A DNA stretch of 64,000 nt, taken from the NCBI GenBank assembly GCA_020073305.1, contig JAIQFK010000004.1:248001-312000 (forward strand). Reading direction: 5' to 3'. The position numbers and the translations under genes were made by a program. Positions 15,656 through 24,618 of this stretch are shown here, piece after piece. The notes under the pieces are model-generated. The model was not told the origin of the DNA. It saw nothing but the letters and a program-made list of their open reading frames with translations, and ran no database searches. Every line of letters begins with the position of its first letter. Position 1 is the stretch's first letter. This DNA comes from Terriglobia bacterium. Lineage in GTDB: Bacteria > Acidobacteriota > Terriglobia > Bryobacterales > Bryobacteraceae.

Positions 15656-16891
15656 CTAAACGCATGTCGCAAAGGCTCGCGGAAGGAAAGCCGGGCCGAC
15701 TCCTGATTCGAAACGGCGCAGGGAGACCGTACGATCCGCGCTTGATTGGTGGTCTGAAGGGACTTCAAAAGTCGCGGCGCCCTCGACCCGGTCGTAGTGA
15801 ATCCCCAGCCGGCGCAGTTGGGTCAGTCCAACCGTCACCACGTAGCTGCCCGGCGCGAGTCCGCAATCCAGGGTGAACAACGCATAGCAGTCGCGATCCG
15901 GCGCGTTTTCGACCACCCGCCGTTCGACGGCCGTATTTGTGCTGTACACCCATTCCCCATCCGCGCTGTGGATAGTCACTCCGGTGACCAGATCATCGAT
16001 TCTTTCCCTGGTCCGGAACTTGATCGCAATCTCCAGGGTTTGTGAAGCCGCACCGCCCTGCCACCCCGCGGAAACCTGATGGACGGCCGCGGTTCGCTCC
16101 GTCACGGGTTTCAATGGAAATAGCACGAAGCGGCCTGGCTCAGTTCGGCCTAGTGCGGACCGGTCTGGCCGTTGTGCAGCACGGCCGGCTTGGTCGCAGC
16201 GTTGGTGAAACAGCGTACGGCCGTATTCGTACAGCTCGAGATCCAGCCGGTTGCACTCGACAAGCAAGTCCATCGTTTCGCGATCGATCTGTTCGACCGT
16301 GCGCTCAGAGCCGGATACGTTTTCGCGTGGCGCCTCGGCAGGCATGCGCCAGTCCAGTTCTCTACATAACAGTCGTGCAGACGCTTCAAGCTCCTCGCAG
16401 ATGCCAACGAAATCGAACGCCGCGAGGTTGTGCCTGGCGGTGGCAAGCAGGGTGTCGCCATCGGCAAGCGTGCCCAGTATGTTGATTCTCAGTGCCGCGA
16501 AGTGGTGGGTGTATGGGTTGCAAACGACCACAGGGCTCTCCGCGTAATACCGGACAAACTCCGCGAAGGACGATTCGCGGGCTTTGGCGACGGCAGCGTT
16601 CTGATCGGAGAGGGTTCGCCAGTAGCTATATAGTGATGCGGTTCGCCGAATGGGGTCCCGGAGCAGGGTCATGGAGTAACGGTCCGGAGCTACTCGCATC
16701 TGGGATACGATACCGAAGTGCCCTCGAATCAGGCGATAGCGCTGGAACCGTTCCACTCGCGCTTCCCGGATCTGATTCTCAACCAGAGGGGGACTGATCT
16801 CCGATTCGGCGAGGTTCTGCCGGCAAAGAGCCATGAAGGAGGATCCGGCCGTCTTCGGAAAGTGGTTGAAAACGTAACGGTACGGGGGCAT
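15656..16891 (-). CDS. Sulfotransferase (family 2-like) with C-terminal Wzt-C-like beta-sandwich
   Basis: 411 residues. The N-terminal half is a PAPS-dependent sulfotransferase: the 5'-phosphosulfate loop HFPKTAGSSF (about 10-19) and a 3'-phosphate segment LLRDPIRRTASLYSYWR (about 77-93). Residues about 270-380 look like the carbohydrate-binding domain of Wzt ATPases: VTGVTIHSADGEWVYSTNT, then LAPGSYVVTVGL and a closing EGAATFEV. It would sulfate a surface glycan bound by that module (inference). GTG immediately before the ATG is an alternative start. Stand-alone gene, about 40 bases from the 3' end of ssrA, convergent. Confidence 0.75.
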   Translation of the reverse strand: MPPYRYVFNHFPKTAGSSFMALCRQNLAESEISPPLVENQIREARVERFQRYRLIRGHFGIVSQMRVAPDRYSMTLLRDPIRRTASLYSYWRTLSDQNAAVAKARESSFAEFVRYYAESPVVVCNPYTHHFAALRINILGTLADGDTLLATARHNLAAFDFVGICEELEASARLLCRELDWRMPAEAPRENVSGSERTVEQIDRETMDLLVECNRLDLELYEYGRTLFHQRCDQAGRAAQRPDRSALGRTEPGRFVLFPLKPVTERTAAVHQVSAGWQGGAASQTLEIAIKFRTRERIDDLVTGVTIHSADGEWVYSTNTAVERRVVENAPDRDCYALFTLDCGLAPGSYVVTVGLTQLRRLGIHYDRVEGAATFEVPSDHQSSADRTVSLRRFESGVGPAFLPRAFATCV

Positions 16892-16988
16892 CACCCCAAA
16901 TTACGTCATCGCACCGATCCCGGCAAGCCGGCGCTGCAGACGCGCTCGCTTCCTTCCGCGTACCATAGACGGGAGGCCCATCAGCCCC

Positions 16989-17804
16989 TTGATCCTCTCC
17001 GACCTTTCGCTGTCTCGCCGCCTGGAGCGCGCGGAGGCCGTCGCAAACGCACGTTTCGTGGAAGCGCGCGCGCGAGTCATGCCGGACTCCGGCGCTCAGT
17101 GGATTGACGTCGCGGGCACATACGCCATGTACGACGGCGTTCGTTCGCCCTCCACGCAGACGTTTGGGCTCGGCCTGTTCCAGATGCCCACTACTGCGGA
17201 CATGGACAAGCTCGAAGAATTCTTCAAAGAGCGCGGAGCGCCGGTGTTCCACGAAGTGAGTCCCTTTGCCGATAAGGCGCTGCTGGCGGTGCTGAACGAA
17301 CGAGGTTACCGGCCCTTCGAATTGACCAGTGTTATGTTCCTGCCGCTGGACGCAAAGGCTCCGGCTGCGACGGTTCGAGAAACGTCTGTCCAGGTACGAA
17401 TTGTAGGCGAAGAAGAGCAGGATCTCTGGGCACACACGGCGGCCGAGGGCTGGCGGGAGTTCACCGAAATCGCCGGACCGATGCTCGACCTTATGCGCGT
17501 TTCCGCTGCCATACAAGACTCCCACCCATTCCTGGCGGAGTTGGACGGGCTGCCGATTGCGGCGGGCAGTCTCGCCATACACGATGGCGTCGCTCTGCTC
17601 GCCGGGGCGAGTACCATCCCCGAGTGGCGCCGGCGGGGCGCGCAGCGCGCATTGCTCGATAGCCGTGTGGAATACGCCGCGCGCGCCGGCTGTGTCCTGG
17701 TTATGATCTGCGCCGAACCGGGCAGCGCCTCTCAACGCAACGCGGAGCGCCAAGGTTTTCGCATCGCCTACACGCGCACAAAATGGCATTTGATGGGCTC
17801 GTAA
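16989..17804 (+). CDS. GNAT-family N-acetyltransferase
   Basis: 271 residues. The C-terminal 130 form a GNAT domain with an acetyl-CoA loop in STIPEWRRRGAQRALLDSR and a following AEPGSASQRNAERQGFRIAY, the usual helix-strand that closes the fold. The N-terminal half is a degenerate GNAT-like repeat, so this is the two-lobe type. Starts with TTG; GGGAGG is about 14 bases upstream, a long gap, so the exact start is uncertain. Substrate unknown. Divergent from the sulfotransferase and convergent with aguA (4 bases between stops). Confidence 0.82.
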   Translation: MILSDLSLSRRLERAEAVANARFVEARARVMPDSGAQWIDVAGTYAMYDGVRSPSTQTFGLGLFQMPTTADMDKLEEFFKERGAPVFHEVSPFADKALLAVLNERGYRPFELTSVMFLPLDAKAPAATVRETSVQVRIVGEEEQDLWAHTAAEGWREFTEIAGPMLDLMRVSAAIQDSHPFLAELDGLPIAAGSLAIHDGVALLAGASTIPEWRRRGAQRALLDSRVEYAARAGCVLVMICAEPGSASQRNAERQGFRIAYTRTKWHLMGS

Positions 17805-17808
17805 CGCG

Positions 17809-18894
17809 CTACTGCGCCGGTTGCTGCTGGCTCAGGCAATGCAAGGTGCCGAATCCCAGCACCAGATCCACGGCGTGAATTCCCACAACGGCGCGATCCT
17901 TGAAGAGTTCGCCGAGGATGCCGAGCGCGACGCGGTCATACGGGTCGTTGAACGTAGGCACGATCACGGCCGCGTTCGAGATGTAGAAATTGGCGTAGCT
18001 CGCCGGCAGCCGGTAGCCGTCAAAGAACAGGGGCCGCGGCACGGGAAGCGCCACGATCTCCGGCTTTGAGCCGTCCTCGAGCCGGAAGTCCCGGATGCGC
18101 TCCCAGTTCTCCTTTAGAGGCCGGTAATTCGCGTCCTTCGGGTCGTCTTCGTCAATCAGCACCACGGTCTTGGAATTGACGAAGCGGCAGAGATCGTCGA
18201 CGTGGCCGTGCGTATCATCACCTGCGATGCCGCGGCCCAGCCAGAAAATGTTAGTCGCGCCCAGGAATTCCCGCAAGCCTGTTTCAAACTGGTTACGACC
18301 GAGACCCGGATTACGAATCTGTTTCTTTGGCGACAGGTAGCACTCTTCGGTGGTGATCAGCGTGCCGCGGCCGTTCACGTCGATGCCGCCTCCCTCGAGG
18401 ACGAATGGGCGTCCGTCTATCTGCGCGGGGAACAACAGCTTTCCGAGCCGGCGTGCCGCGAGGTTGGGTACCCGGCGGTCCTTCTGCCAGTCCGGGTACT
18501 TTGCCCATGCATTGAAATGGAAGTGAACGATCGCCGTTTCGAGTTTAGAGTTTGCACAACGCCGCACAAACAGAGGGCCGCTGTCGCGAGTCCAGGAGCG
18601 GTTGGTCGGAAGCACGATGAGCTCGACGCGCCGCACGTCAGCGCCCGCGCGGGTCAGATAGCGGCGGGCTTGCGCTTTCTCCTTCTCGGAGTTGACCAGC
18701 AGGCGAACGATCTCGCCCGGCGCGATCTGGCGCACGATCTCGGCGTACACCCACCGGATGATGTCGAGCTTATCCGGCCAGTCGGTCCGGTGGTGCGGCC
18801 AAGCCAGCCAGGTGGCTTCGTGCGTCTCCCACTCGGCGGGCATCGAGAAGCCAAGCGAGGCCGGCCTGTCAGCGGTGGTTTGCGAACGCGCCAT
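17809..18894 (-). CDS. aguA: Agmatine deiminase
   Basis: 361 residues, the usual family length. Hydrolyses agmatine to N-carbamoylputrescine and ammonia, a step from arginine to putrescine, in the cytosol. Family signatures in order: [17 protein letters not shown] near the N-terminus, [23 protein letters not shown] (with the catalytic acid), [10 protein letters not shown] with the catalytic His, and the nucleophile Cys at about 353 in [10 protein letters not shown]. Divergent from the deoxyhypusine-synthase-like gene with only 86 bases between starts, suggesting shared control. The partner amidohydrolase AguB is not in the window. Confidence 0.92.
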   Translation of the reverse strand: MARSQTTADRPASLGFSMPAEWETHEATWLAWPHHRTDWPDKLDIIRWVYAEIVRQIAPGEIVRLLVNSEKEKAQARRYLTRAGADVRRVELIVLPTNRSWTRDSGPLFVRRCANSKLETAIVHFHFNAWAKYPDWQKDRRVPNLAARRLGKLLFPAQIDGRPFVLEGGGIDVNGRGTLITTEECYLSPKKQIRNPGLGRNQFETGLREFLGATNIFWLGRGIAGDDTHGHVDDLCRFVNSKTVVLIDEDDPKDANYRPLKENWERIRDFRLEDGSKPEIVALPVPRPLFFDGYRLPASYANFYISNAAVIVPTFNDPYDRVALGILGELFKDRAVVGIHAVDLVLGFGTLHCLSQQQPAQ

Positions 18895-18980
18895 ATACGT
18901 CGAGCATAAATGTCCGCTCGAAATCTGTCTATTCCGATTCGGGGTGTTTTAAAGTAGTAGAGATCTTTTCAAACGCAATC

Positions 18981-20192
18981 ATGCCCAAGACTCCGAATCA
19001 ACACCGCCGCTACCGCGAAGACCTGTCCGAAATGCCGGACTGGATGAAGAAGAAGCACTGCCCGAACCGAGACAAATACCTCGCCGGCAAACGCATCCTC
19101 CCCAAAAACCTGACAGGCAAGGAAAAGCTCGCCGACGTTATCGACAGCGCGTTTCTCGCCTACAATAGCGCGCGCCTCAAAGAGAGCTGCCACCTTTTCA
19201 CCGAGAAGATGCTGGAACCGGACGTAACGATCGGCATGAGCTTTTCCGGCGCTCTCACCCCTGCAGGCCTCGGTTGCTCTTCGATCGTCCCGCTCATTAA
19301 GGCCGGTTTCGTCGACTGGATTGTCTCCACCGGCGCGATTCTTTATCACGACATGCATTTCGCCCTGAACTATCCCGTGCACTCCGGCAGCTTCAAGATG
19401 GACGACACCGAGTTGCGTGACAACGACATCGTTCGCGTCTACGACGTGCTGCTCGGTTACAGCGACTGCCTGATGGCAACGGACGAGATCCTGCGCAGCA
19501 TTCTAGTCCAGCCTGAATTCCAGAAGGAGATGGGCACCGCCGAGCTGCACCACCTGCTTGGAAAATATGCCGCCGAGTGGGAGCGGAAGGCAGGCCTCAA
19601 GAATGTTTCCGTGCTGGCTGCCGCCTATCGCGCCGGCGTGCCCTGCTACACCTCTTCCCCTGGGGATTCGACGATTGGCATGAACGTGGCCGGCGTGGAA
19701 CTGCGCGGCAACAAGCTGCGCCTCAACCCGTCAATCGATGTCAACGAAACCACAGCCTACGTGCTGGCGGCGAAGCGCTCGGGCGGCAAGAGCGGGGTGG
19801 TTCTGTGGGGCGGAGGAAGTCCCAAGAACTTCATGCTTCAGACCGAGCCGCAGATTCAGGAGGTCCTGCGCATCAAAGAATTCGGCCAGGATTACTTCAT
19901 GCAGGTGACCGATGCGCGTCCCGACACCGGCGGCTTGAGCGGCGCCACGCCAAGCGAAGCCGTGAGCTGGGGCAAGGTGGATCCGGACCGTCTGCCCGAC
20001 GCCGTGGTGTGCTACACCGACACCACGATCGCCATGCCGCTCCTCACCCATTACGCGCTTTCCCGGCACAAACCCCGCAAGCTGAGACGCCTCTATGACC
20101 AGCGCGGCAAGATGATGCAGGCGCTGACCCGCGAATACTTCACCCATAACAAGGTGAAGATGCTCGACGGCTCCGACCCGGTCCTCGACTGA
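18981..20192 (+). CDS. Deoxyhypusine synthase-family protein (bacterial; putative homospermidine synthase-like)
   Basis: 403 residues. The Rossmann-like fold that binds NAD and spermidine is recognisable: [26 protein letters not shown], and GGGSPKNF. The lysine that forms the enzyme-imine intermediate in eukaryotic DHS is kept ([12 protein letters not shown]332). Bacteria lack eIF5A, so the product is probably a polyamine such as homospermidine, made by aminobutyl transfer between amines, or an unknown modification; this is inference. The stop is 3 bases before the decarboxylase ATG, so the two form an operon, divergent from aguA. Confidence 0.88.
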   Translation: MPKTPNQHRRYREDLSEMPDWMKKKHCPNRDKYLAGKRILPKNLTGKEKLADVIDSAFLAYNSARLKESCHLFTEKMLEPDVTIGMSFSGALTPAGLGCSSIVPLIKAGFVDWIVSTGAILYHDMHFALNYPVHSGSFKMDDTELRDNDIVRVYDVLLGYSDCLMATDEILRSILVQPEFQKEMGTAELHHLLGKYAAEWERKAGLKNVSVLAAAYRAGVPCYTSSPGDSTIGMNVAGVELRGNKLRLNPSIDVNETTAYVLAAKRSGGKSGVVLWGGGSPKNFMLQTEPQIQEVLRIKEFGQDYFMQVTDARPDTGGLSGATPSEAVSWGKVDPDRLPDAVVCYTDTTIAMPLLTHYALSRHKPRKLRRLYDQRGKMMQALTREYFTHNKVKMLDGSDPVLD

Positions 20193-20195
20193 CCG

Positions 20196-21329
20196 ATGAC
20201 CAAGAAACAATTGCTGGCCGTCGCCAAGGAGCACGGTACGCCTGTGGTGGTGATCGATCACGAGGTCATCCGGCGCAGCTACGCGGGCTTTCGCCGGCAC
20301 CTGCCGAAGGTGCAGGCGTACTATGCCGTGAAAGCCAACCCGGCACCGGAAATCGTCCGCACGCTGTACCAGGCCGGAGCCAGCTTCGACGTGGCTTCAC
20401 TGCCGGAATTCCTGCTGGTGCACGAGAACATCAAGCGCCTGCCGGCCAAAGAGCGCCAGGACTTCATCTGGGACAAGATCATCTACGCCAACCCCATCAA
20501 GCCGAAGGAAACGCTCGAGGCTCTCGACGAGTACAAGCCGCTGCTGACCTATGACAACCGCGATGAGCTGATGAAGATCAAGCGATACGCACCGCACGCA
20601 GGCCTCGTGCTGCGATTGCGCGTTCCCAACACCGGTTCCATGGTGGAACTGTCTTCCAAGTTCGGTTGCGACTCGGGCGTTGCCGTGGATCTGATTCTCG
20701 AAGCCTTTCGCACTGGGCTGGTGGTGGAGGGCCTGAGCTTTCACGTGGGCAGCCAGTGCACGAATTTCGAGAACTTCGTGCAGGCCCTCAATATCGCTGC
20801 CGCGGTAATGGAGGAGGCCCGGTCACGCGGTCACGAGATCAAGATTCTGGACATCGGTGGCGGCTTTCCGATTCCGTACGACACCCATGTAAAACCCTTC
20901 CGGGAACTCGCCACGAAGATCAACGTGGAAATCGAGCGCCTCTTTGCCGCCGACATCCAGATTTTGGCCGAGCCCGGCCGGTTCCTGGTTGCCACCGCCG
21001 CCACTGCCATTGCCAGAGTCATTGGAAAAGCCGTCCGCGACGGCAAGCCCTGCTATTACATTGACGACAGCGTATATCACACTTACTCCGGTATCATCTT
21101 CGACCACTGTCAATATCACCTGAAAGCATTCAGGAAAGCCACGACCGAAATCTGCACGGTCTTCGGGCAGACCTGCGATGGGATGGACACGATATCCCAG
21201 TCCGAAGCACTACCAAAGCTTGAGATCGACGATCTCCTTTACTCCGAGAACATCGGCGCTTACAGCAGCGCTTCCTCGACGTGGTTTAATGGCTTCGCCC
21301 CCGCCCACGTCGTGCACGTGAATCAGTAG
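20196..21329 (+). CDS. Group IV PLP-dependent decarboxylase, ornithine decarboxylase-like
   Basis: 377 residues of the alanine-racemase-fold decarboxylase family. PLP lysine in AYYAVKANP (K46), phosphate-binding GGGFP and AEPGRF, HVGSQ, and the catalytic Cys in GQTCDGMD (C327). The TCDGMD form and the length fit ornithine (or lysine/ornithine) decarboxylase better than diaminopimelate or carboxynorspermidine decarboxylase. It would give putrescine to feed the upstream deoxyhypusine-synthase-like enzyme (inference from the 3-base spacing). The active site needs a dimer. Confidence 0.88.
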   Translation: MTKKQLLAVAKEHGTPVVVIDHEVIRRSYAGFRRHLPKVQAYYAVKANPAPEIVRTLYQAGASFDVASLPEFLLVHENIKRLPAKERQDFIWDKIIYANPIKPKETLEALDEYKPLLTYDNRDELMKIKRYAPHAGLVLRLRVPNTGSMVELSSKFGCDSGVAVDLILEAFRTGLVVEGLSFHVGSQCTNFENFVQALNIAAAVMEEARSRGHEIKILDIGGGFPIPYDTHVKPFRELATKINVEIERLFAADIQILAEPGRFLVATAATAIARVIGKAVRDGKPCYYIDDSVYHTYSGIIFDHCQYHLKAFRKATTEICTVFGQTCDGMDTISQSEALPKLEIDDLLYSENIGAYSSASSTWFNGFAPAHVVHVNQ

Positions 21330-21379
21330 CCGGGGCAGGCGGACGTGTGAGTACAGCCCAGTGCGCGACGAATGATACG

Positions 21380-22465
21380 ATGCGGGAAGCAACTTTGAAA
21401 TCCATAACACTCATATGCGCCCTGCTCGGAGCCAGCTTGCCGGCGTGGAGTGCCGACAAGCTGTTGGGCGGACCCTTCGTGGTGCACGCCGGGCAGCGAT
21501 CGGCTACAGTCGTTTGGATTCTAAAGGACGGCGAAGCCACTCTGGGCACCGAGCCGGGTAAGGCCGACAAGACGGCTCCCGTGCTTCGCGCCGAAAAGAC
21601 GTCGTATACCGGGATTCAACCCGGCACCACTTACTACTACGACGTCCTGGGCCGTGATGAGGGTCGCGGTTCATTCAAGACTGCTCCTAGCGGACCGGCG
21701 GATTTTCAGTTCGTCGTTTATGGCGATACGCGCACCCGCCATGACATGCATCGCCGCGTGGTTGCCGCGGTGATAAAACACGGCATCCCAGACTTCGTGA
21801 TGCACACGGGTGACCTGGTTGCCAATGGCGCGGACTCCGCGCAATGGCCGGTATTCTTCGACATCGAACGCGAGCTGTTGAGCAAGACAGCGTTCTTCCC
21901 GTCGCTTGGGAATCACGAACGCAACGATCGCCAGTTTTACGATTTCTTCGACGTGACCACGCCGTACTACTCGTTCGACTGGGGGCAGGCTCATTTCATC
22001 GTGCTGAATAGCGACATCGGCAATGTGGCTACGAGTCAGGCGGCCAGAGAGAGTTTCTGGAGCGAGCAGGTACGGTGGCTGGAGGAAGACCTGGCCAAGA
22101 GCCAGAAGGCCGATTTCCGTTTCGTGACAGCGCATCATCCTCCGATAACGGCGGTCGCGCGGCGGCAAGGCGACAACCCCCAGATGACAGCGCTGATTCC
22201 GTTGTTCGAGAAGGAGCATGTCACCGCGGGATTTTTCGGTCACGATCACAACTACCAGCATTACCTCAAGAACGGAGTGCACTACGTGATCACGGGTGGC
22301 GGCGGTGCTCCCTTATACGACGTCGACACACCGCCCGCCGGCATCACGCAGAAGGTTATCAGCACTGAGCACTTCGTCTCGGTCAAGGTAACGGGCAAAT
22401 CGGCCCACATCGAGGCGTTCGCGCTGGATGGCTCGGTCCTGGACCGCATTGATCTGAAGCCGTAG
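21380..22465 (+). CDS. Secreted metallophosphoesterase, purple-acid-phosphatase type with FN3-like N-domain
   Basis: About 361 residues from MREATLKSITLICALLG, a signal peptide ending near AWSA. A fibronectin-like domain (about 30-105, ending IQPGTTYYYDVLG) precedes a calcineurin-type phosphoesterase. All metal-ligand blocks are present: VVYGDTRT, HTGDLV, SLGNHERN, TAHHPP and GHDHNYQH. Likely hydrolyses phosphomonoesters in the periplasm or outside; the substrate is unknown. The open frame extends 11 codons further upstream, but that stretch is not signal-like. It follows the polyamine operon on the same strand by 50 bases. Confidence 0.85.
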   Translation: MREATLKSITLICALLGASLPAWSADKLLGGPFVVHAGQRSATVVWILKDGEATLGTEPGKADKTAPVLRAEKTSYTGIQPGTTYYYDVLGRDEGRGSFKTAPSGPADFQFVVYGDTRTRHDMHRRVVAAVIKHGIPDFVMHTGDLVANGADSAQWPVFFDIERELLSKTAFFPSLGNHERNDRQFYDFFDVTTPYYSFDWGQAHFIVLNSDIGNVATSQAARESFWSEQVRWLEEDLAKSQKADFRFVTAHHPPITAVARRQGDNPQMTALIPLFEKEHVTAGFFGHDHNYQHYLKNGVHYVITGGGGAPLYDVDTPPAGITQKVISTEHFVSVKVTGKSAHIEAFALDGSVLDRIDLKP

Positions 22466-22483
22466 CGGCCACTGCAGCTTGTC

Positions 22484-23398
22484 TCAATAGAAATACATGA
22501 CTTCCGGATGGATGTGTCCGTTCGCCTGAGCGCAGTATCCACACTCCGCCCGATAGTCGGACTGGACGGCGTGGACCGCGTTCGGTATGGCCACCTCGTC
22601 GTCTGGCTTATGTTCCGTCGCGATGGCGAGCCTTGGCCGGAACTGCCGCAGAGTCTCGCGCGCGCCCCGGAGAGCGTTCACCTCTGCGCCTTCTATGTCC
22701 ATTTTGATGAAATCCACTCGCGGCAGCGCGAGTTCGCCAACGATCTTATCGATGGTCGTGAGCTGCGCAATGTACGTCGCGTGCGCGCCGGGCGCGTTCA
22801 AAACCACGCTGTTGGCGGCGAAATTCTTATCGGCGACATTGAGTGGCAGGGTATCGTCCTTGTTCCAAACGCCCTTGGGATACACGATGGCTCTTCCCTG
22901 AGCGATCTCCGGGGCGAGATTGCGCCGCAAGCATTCAACGCTGGCAGGCGAGATCTCGATCGCGACCACCAGCTTGGCGCCGGCATTCAACGCTTCATGG
23001 CTGAAGTCGCCATCGCTCGCGCCACAGTCAAGAACAATGTCTCCCGGCTTCACAAAGTGCTCGCCCGACCCGTAGATGTGAGATTCCATTTCGGCGAGAT
23101 TGAACGGAAGCACGTATCGATTGCCTTTGGGGATCCAATACCGGCCCTTTGGAGTGTCCCATAGCTCCAGGCCATCTTTCTCGGCCACCAGGCGACTAGC
23201 GCTTAGAATGCGGTCGTGGATCGTCTTCAGTCTCTCCAGGTGGCCTTGCGTGTCCACAGCCAGCCTTAGAGGGCAGACGGGACTGCCGCCAATCAAAACC
23301 AATGTCAACAGACGAAACCGAGGTGAGATTGCATAGGCAATCCCTGCCGCAATACCCAATATCACCAGCGCCGTTAGTAACCTCTTGAACAGTTGCAT
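22484..23398 (-). CDS. FkbM-family methyltransferase with N-terminal membrane anchor
   Basis: 304 residues. A single hydrophobic helix (about 8-26) anchors a class I SAM methyltransferase. Its SAM loop is VLDCGASDGDFSHEAL, followed by an acidic VAIEISPASVECLRRN; FIKMDIEGAEVNALRGA is the FkbM signature. FkbM enzymes O-methylate sugars or other small molecules, often on cell-surface glycans. The anchor suggests the work is done at the membrane face. Convergent with the phosphoesterase (18 bases apart), and the last gene before the trans-sulfuration pair. Confidence 0.82.
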   Translation of the reverse strand: MQLFKRLLTALVILGIAAGIAYAISPRFRLLTLVLIGGSPVCPLRLAVDTQGHLERLKTIHDRILSASRLVAEKDGLELWDTPKGRYWIPKGNRYVLPFNLAEMESHIYGSGEHFVKPGDIVLDCGASDGDFSHEALNAGAKLVVAIEISPASVECLRRNLAPEIAQGRAIVYPKGVWNKDDTLPLNVADKNFAANSVVLNAPGAHATYIAQLTTIDKIVGELALPRVDFIKMDIEGAEVNALRGARETLRQFRPRLAIATEHKPDDEVAIPNAVHAVQSDYRAECGYCAQANGHIHPEVMYFY

Positions 23399-23447
23399 CG
23401 CTCAGCATTGTACGACGGCCCGGCGTGACGGGCAGCCACGTTTGTGA

Positions 23448-24611
23448 TCAGCCGATCCCTGCTGCCGCGAATGCCCGTTCGAGGTCTTCCTTCAGGTCGT
23501 CCACATCTTCAACACCCACGGAAAGCCGGATCAGAGTGTCGGTGATACCGGCTGCCTGCCGACGTTCGGCCGGCAAAGACGCGTGCGTCATGATGGCGGG
23601 GTGCTCGATCAGGCTTTCCACCCCCCCAAGACTCTCGGCCAAAGCGAACAGGCGGCAGTGCTCGAGGAAACGGCGCGTCGAGTTTAGATCGCCGTGCAGA
23701 ATCGCGGTCACCATGCCACCGAAGCCATTCATCTGCGACGCGGCGAGCGCGTGTTGCGGATGCGACTTCAACCCTGGGTAGATGACGCGTGAGACGCCGG
23801 GATGGCGCTCCAGCCAGGCGGCAATCGCCGCCGCGTTCTCTGAGTGCCGCTGCATTCGCAGATGTAGCGTCTTGACGCCGCGCAAAGCCAGGAAGGAATC
23901 GAACGGCCCGCCAATGGCGCCCACGGCGTTTTGAAGGAATGCCAGCCGGTCGCCCAAGTCCCGATTTTCGCCGGCGACCACCACGCCGCCGACCATGTCC
24001 GAGTGTCCGTTGAGATATTTCGTTGCTGAGTGAAGGACCAGATCGAATCCGAACTCGATGGGCCTTTGAATATAGGGGCTGGCAAAAGTATTGTCCGCCA
24101 CGGTCAGTAATCCATGGGCCTTGCCGACCTCGGCTACCGTCCTGAGATCAATCAGCTTCAACAGCGGATTCGATGGCGTCTCGACCCAGATCATTTTCGT
24201 TTGAGGCTTCAGCGCCTCGCGCAACGCCAGCGGATCGGACATATCCACGAAAGTGAAGTCGAGGCCCGCCGACCGCCGCCGTACCCGCTCAAACAGCCGA
24301 AAGGTCCCGCCGTAAAGATCATCGCAGGCCACCACGTGATCGCCGGTGTCCAGCAGGTCGAGAAGGGTCGCGGTGGCGGCTAATCCCGAGGCGAAAGCAA
24401 ATCCGCGCGTGCCGCCCTCCAGGTTGGCGACACATCGCTCATACGCCATCCGCGTCGGATTCTGCGTGCGCGCGTACTCGTAGCCTTTGTGCACCCCGGG
24501 ACTCTGCTGAACATACGTGGAGGTTGCGTAGATCGGCGTCATAATCGCGCCGGTTGTGGGATCGGGTTCCTGGCCCGCATGGATGGCTCGTGTCGAAAAG
24601 CGATGGCTCAT
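23448..24611 (-). CDS. Cystathionine gamma-lyase / gamma-synthase family PLP enzyme
   Basis: 387 residues of the Cys/Met-metabolism PLP family. The N-terminus (STRAIHAGQEPDPTTGAIMTPIY) is diagnostic, YEYARTQNPTR binds the neighbouring subunit's PLP phosphate, and the PLP lysine is K198 in LHSATKYLNGHSD. Lyase and synthase cannot be told apart by eye. Being 7 bases downstream of a cystathionine beta-synthase gene favours gamma-lyase, giving cysteine, 2-oxobutyrate and ammonia from cystathionine (reverse trans-sulfuration). Cytosolic tetramer in the family. Confidence 0.9.
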   Translation of the reverse strand: MSHRFSTRAIHAGQEPDPTTGAIMTPIYATSTYVQQSPGVHKGYEYARTQNPTRMAYERCVANLEGGTRGFAFASGLAATATLLDLLDTGDHVVACDDLYGGTFRLFERVRRRSAGLDFTFVDMSDPLALREALKPQTKMIWVETPSNPLLKLIDLRTVAEVGKAHGLLTVADNTFASPYIQRPIEFGFDLVLHSATKYLNGHSDMVGGVVVAGENRDLGDRLAFLQNAVGAIGGPFDSFLALRGVKTLHLRMQRHSENAAAIAAWLERHPGVSRVIYPGLKSHPQHALAASQMNGFGGMVTAILHGDLNSTRRFLEHCRLFALAESLGGVESLIEHPAIMTHASLPAERRQAAGITDTLIRLSVGVEDVDDLKEDLERAFAAAGIG

Positions 24612-24618
24612 AAATTGA

